Assembly (NCBI RefSeq): GCF_025860405.1
Contig: NZ_CP063785.1
Location: 6,511,390 to 6,575,389, forward strand
Direction: 5' to 3'
DNA: 64,000 nt
Origin: Tolypothrix sp. PCC 7712
GTDB lineage: Bacteria > Cyanobacteriota > Cyanobacteriia > Cyanobacteriales > Nostocaceae
Shown here piece after piece: positions 61,491 to 64,000 of the stretch. The position numbers were made by a program, and so were the translations under genes. The first letter of the stretch is position 1; every line of letters begins with the position of its first letter. The notes beneath the pieces are model-generated. The model searched no databases and was not told the origin of the DNA. It saw only the letters and a program-made list of their open reading frames with translations.

Positions 61491-61652
61491 GAAGTCGCGG
61501 CTGCACAAATTCTACCCACGACCCAAACGTTGACACACCAGCCGAAAATCAAGGATTGTAAGCCTGCCCTACTCTAAATATTTGATGTTCTCATCAGCAT
61601 CACTTCGCAAAAGAGTAAATTCTTGCGAGTAATGAGTAGAAGCCGCGACTTC
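61491..61652 (+). other. Long-range 12-bp inverted repeat in the nifB leader
   Basis: GAAGTCGCGGCT at 61491-61502 is the exact inverse of AGCCGCGACTTC at 61641-61652, enclosing about 138 bases with a smaller hairpin (TGATGTTCTCATCA near 61583). It lies inside the transcribed leader predicted from the promoter boxes and may shape nifB translation or RNA stability. Confidence 0.5.
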
Positions 61653-61725
61653 AATTCCTAGGCATAAAGAGTAGCAACGGCATCTCTCACAGTGGCAGCC
61701 AGTCCACCGACCCTTGCGAAATTCA

Positions 61726-63180
61726 ATGACACCACCGTCTACAGGACTCCTCACCTCCTCCAATCAGGAACCTACCACTACCCAAGCCAAATCAGGTGGT
61801 TGCGGATGCGACAGCAAAAGCAACGCCACCGTAGAGATGGACGAAAAGCTCAAGGAACGTATTGCCAAGCATCCCTGCTATAGCGAAGACGCACACCACC
61901 ACTACGCTAGAATGCACGTTGCAGTTGCACCCGCTTGTAACATTCAATGCAACTATTGCAACCGGAAATATGACTGTGCTAACGAAAGCCGTCCTGGTGT
62001 AGTTAGCGAGTTACTCACCCCAGAAGAAGCAGCCCACAAAGTATTGGTGATTGCAGGTAAGATTCCCCAAATGACAGTCTTGGGAATTGCTGGCCCTGGT
62101 GATCCGTTGGCGAATCCAGAAAAAACTTTCCGCACCTTTGAGTTAATTGCAGATCAAGCACCAGATATTAAACTGTGCTTATCAACCAATGGTTTGATGT
62201 TGACCGAATATGTCGATCGCATTAAACAACTCAATATAGATCACGTTACTATTACCCTTAACACTATTGACCCAGAAATCGGCGCACAGATTTATTCTTG
62301 GGTTCACTACAAGCGTAAGCGTTATAAAGGTGTTGAGGGAGCAAGAATTCTGCTCGAAAAGCAGATGGAAGGACTGCAAGCCCTCAAAGAAGCCGATATC
62401 TTGTGCAAAGTCAACTCGGTAATGATTCCGGGAATTAACGACCAGCACTTGGTAGAAGTGAATAAATTCATTCGTGAAAACGGCGCATTCCTGCACAACA
62501 TCATGCCGTTGATTTCTGCGCCAGAACATGGCACACACTTCGGTTTAACTGGTCAGCGTGGCCCTACTGGCAAAGAACTCAAAGAAGTTCAAGACAGCTG
62601 CGCCGGTAACATGAAGATGATGCGTCACTGTCGTCAATGCCGAGCCGATGCTGTAGGATTATTAGGAGAAGACCGCAGCCAAGAATTTACCAAAGATAAA
62701 TTCCTAGAAATGGCTCCGGAATATAACCTAGAACAACGCCAAGAAGTTCACGAGGGTATTGAGAAATTTAAACAAGAAATTAAAGCAGCCAAAGAAAAGG
62801 CGCTAGCTGGCAAAAATTTTGCTAACAAACCTAAAATCTTAGTTGCAGTTGCAACCAAAGGTAGTGGATTAGTTAACCAACACTTCGGTCATGCGAAGGA
62901 ATTCCAGATTTACGAAGTGGATGGTAGTGAAGTACGCTTTATCAGTCATCGTAAAATTGACCACTATTGTCAAGGTGGATTTGGAGAAGAAGCCACTCTA
63001 GACTACATTATTAAAGCGATCGCAGATTGCAAAGCGGTTTTAGTCTCCAAAATTGGGAACTGTCCCAAAGAAGAATTGCACAAAGCTGGCATACAGACTG
63101 TTGAAGCTTACGACGTAATCGAGAAAGTTGCTTTGGAATATTACGAGCAATATGTCGAAGGGTTAGAGACTAGGGACTAG
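61726..63180 (+). CDS. nifB: Nitrogenase cofactor biosynthesis protein NifB
   Basis: 484 residues from ATG 61726 (MTPPSTGLL); a TTG lies four codons upstream. The radical-SAM cysteine motif is CNIQCNYCNRKYDC, preceded by the conserved HPCYSEDAHHHYARMHVAVAP (read in parts) and followed by GIAGPGDPLANP and STNGL. The C-terminal NifX-like domain is seen as KILVAVATKGSGLVNQHFGH. NifB makes NifB-co, the Fe8S9C core of the FeMo-cofactor. It is the first gene of the nifB-fdxN operon. Confidence 0.97.
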   Translation: MTPPSTGLLTSSNQEPTTTQAKSGGCGCDSKSNATVEMDEKLKERIAKHPCYSEDAHHHYARMHVAVAPACNIQCNYCNRKYDCANESRPGVVSELLTPEEAAHKVLVIAGKIPQMTVLGIAGPGDPLANPEKTFRTFELIADQAPDIKLCLSTNGLMLTEYVDRIKQLNIDHVTITLNTIDPEIGAQIYSWVHYKRKRYKGVEGARILLEKQMEGLQALKEADILCKVNSVMIPGINDQHLVEVNKFIRENGAFLHNIMPLISAPEHGTHFGLTGQRGPTGKELKEVQDSCAGNMKMMRHCRQCRADAVGLLGEDRSQEFTKDKFLEMAPEYNLEQRQEVHEGIEKFKQEIKAAKEKALAGKNFANKPKILVAVATKGSGLVNQHFGHAKEFQIYEVDGSEVRFISHRKIDHYCQGGFGEEATLDYIIKAIADCKAVLVSKIGNCPKEELHKAGIQTVEAYDVIEKVALEYYEQYVEGLETRD

Positions 63181-63310
63181 GGACTGGGGACTAGGGACTA
63201 GGGATTAGGGATTAGGGACTGGGATGAGTTTACCCAATACCCAGTACCCAATACCCAATCACCAATACCCAGTACCCATTACCTAGTACCCAGTACCCAA
63301 TCCCCCATAA
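63181..63310. repeat. GGGACTAGGGATTAGGG and CAGTACCCAATACC repeats between nifB and fdxN
   Basis: Two opposed runs of short tandem units: GGGACTAGG types at 63172-63225 and ACCCAGTACCCA types at 63235-63305. They are partly complementary, so the transcript between nifB and fdxN can fold into a long hairpin. AAGGAGA at 63308-63314 is the fdxN ribosome-binding site. Confidence 0.85.
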
Positions 63311-63321
63311 GGAGAATAGTC

Positions 63322-63639
63322 ATGGCTTACAAAATTACTGGCCAATGTATTTCCTGTGATTTATGTCTGTCTGTATGCCCTACTGGTGCAATCAAAATAG
63401 TTGATGGTAATCGCTGGATAGACCCTGAACTTTGCACAAACTGCGTCGGTAGTATACATACAGTACCTCAATGTAAAGCTGGTTGTCCCACTTGTGATGG
63501 TTGCGTTAAACAACCCACAGATTATTGGGAAGGTTGGTTTGCCAACTACAACCGCGTTTTAGCCAAGTTAACTAATAAAGAAGATTATTGGGAACGTTGG
63601 TTTAACTGTTATTCTCAACAGTTTACACTATCAAATTAA
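63322..63639 (+). CDS. fdxN: nif-linked 4Fe-4S ferredoxin FdxN
   Basis: 105 residues. The two cluster motifs are CISCDLCLSVCPTG and CTNCVGSIHTVPQCKAGCP, with additional Cys in TCDGC. The conserved tail DYWEGWFANYNRVLAKLTNK and DYWERWFNCYSQ follows, then only QFTLSN before the stop; the very end looks shorter and unlike what I recall of the family. The pentamer TATTC, known as the recombination target in Anabaena fdxN, is at 63610-63614 inside the Cys-Tyr-Ser codons. It carries electrons for nitrogenase maturation. Confidence 0.93.
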   Translation: MAYKITGQCISCDLCLSVCPTGAIKIVDGNRWIDPELCTNCVGSIHTVPQCKAGCPTCDGCVKQPTDYWEGWFANYNRVLAKLTNKEDYWERWFNCYSQQFTLSN

Positions 63640-63878
63640 AAATATCTGTTGAGGACAGCTCATCGTAAAGGAAATGGCTGCTTAACAATAAATGAAAATT
63701 GTAACTATATACTTACAAGAAAATGAAGTTAACGCCAAAATGACGACTTGAATACTCATGCCGCTTATAAATTCTTGTATAACTAAACTGGTTAGCTGAT
63801 ACTCGCAGTACAAAAATATCTTGCTACATGACAACTGAAAGTGCAAATATAAGAACTAGGAATTTAAAAGAGGTAATT
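63640..63878. other. Region after fdxN where nifS is expected but absent
   Basis: About 240 AT-rich bases. No NifS start was found in any frame to the window end. A possible AAGAGG site at 63868 serves the helix-turn-helix gene. Confidence 0.5.
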
Positions 63879-64000
63879 ATGGTTCCGCTGGAATGGGTTG
63901 TCATGCTGGCGTGGAACAAAGAGTGTGGCGAAACTCTAAAATTATTGCGCGGTAAAAGGTCTAGACGCGAAATTGCAGATGCTGTTTCTCAGCAAGGTGT
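63879..64000 (+). CDS. XRE-type helix-turn-helix protein, 3' end outside window
   Basis: 40 codons are visible from ATG 63879, chosen because AAGAGG lies five bases upstream; ATG 63828 in the same frame adds 17 residues without such a site. After MVPLEWVVMLAWNKECGE comes LKLLRGKRSRREIADAVSQQ, the first helices of a Cro/CI-type DNA-binding domain. It stands in the position normally taken by nifS. It may belong to an inserted element. Confidence 0.6.
   Translation, partial: MVPLEWVVMLAWNKECGETLKLLRGKRSRREIADAVSQQG

Noticed and set aside
61569..61763. Minus-strand 64-residue frame overlapping the nifB start
   Set aside because: It is antisense to the nifB leader and start, has no ribosome-binding site and resembles no family.
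63610..63614. TATTC as proof of an fdxN excision element
   Set aside because: A 5-base match is weak by itself, and no recombinase is inside the window, so it is kept only as a hypothesis in the findings.

Overview
The window looks like the chromosome of a diazotrophic, probably heterocyst-forming cyanobacterium (Nostocales). The evidence is a nif gene set (nifB, fdxN, nifV, nifZ, nifT and a nif-linked cysE), Calvin-type gap2, ictB and a CYP38/TLP40-like cyclophilin, many GCGATCGC (HIP1) octamers, and short tandem heptamer-like repeats between genes. No tRNA, rRNA or CRISPR array was recognised.

Layout. 1-12.7 kb is a cell-surface region on the minus strand: a tyrosine-autokinase/chain-length protein (cut by the window start), an SLBB/Poly_export protein, a cyanoexosortase B partner, cyanoexosortase B and a DegT-type aminotransferase. 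A plus-strand two-gene cassette (5.0-10.4 kb) sits between the exosortase and its partner: a membrane-anchored coiled-coil McrB-like AAA+ ATPase and a 1066-residue protein with a McrC/DUF2357-like segment. It is the best candidate here for an under-described, probably defensive, system. 13.3-35.3 kb is mostly housekeeping: a degenerate histidine kinase, ictB, smpB, a LuxR-type regulator, an LMW phosphatase, ybaB, murB, murC, nadD, gap2, thiL, cyclophilin, efp, accB, an ArsR regulator, proS and an acyltransferase. 35.3-38.0 kb is a small accessory patch (Rpn nuclease, HNH module, an antitoxin with a truncated PIN toxin, a Uma2 protein).

38.4-43.2 kb is the minus-strand cluster cysE, two small conserved genes, nifV, nifZ, nifT. 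61.7-63.6 kb is nifB-fdxN on the plus strand. Their upstream regions share a clear cis-regulatory architecture: paired GTACCCC boxes 22 bp apart, GAGTACAA boxes, and a block matching at 29 of 36 positions. About 18 kb of accessory DNA lies between these two promoters. It holds a 21-bp tandem repeat, MITE-like palindromes, a second HNH module, toxin-antitoxin genes (intact and broken), a kinase fused to a seven-blade WD40 propeller, Uma2 and Rpn proteins, a TPS-type adhesin, a NACHT-HEAT protein and a decayed alcohol dehydrogenase.

At the right edge fdxN ends just after a TATTC pentamer. nifS does not follow; a helix-turn-helix gene does. This could mark the border of an fdxN-type excision element or another rearrangement. 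Repeats have also entered proteins: ThiL, CysE and the WD40 protein each carry a short segment whose DNA matches intergenic repeat families of this window.
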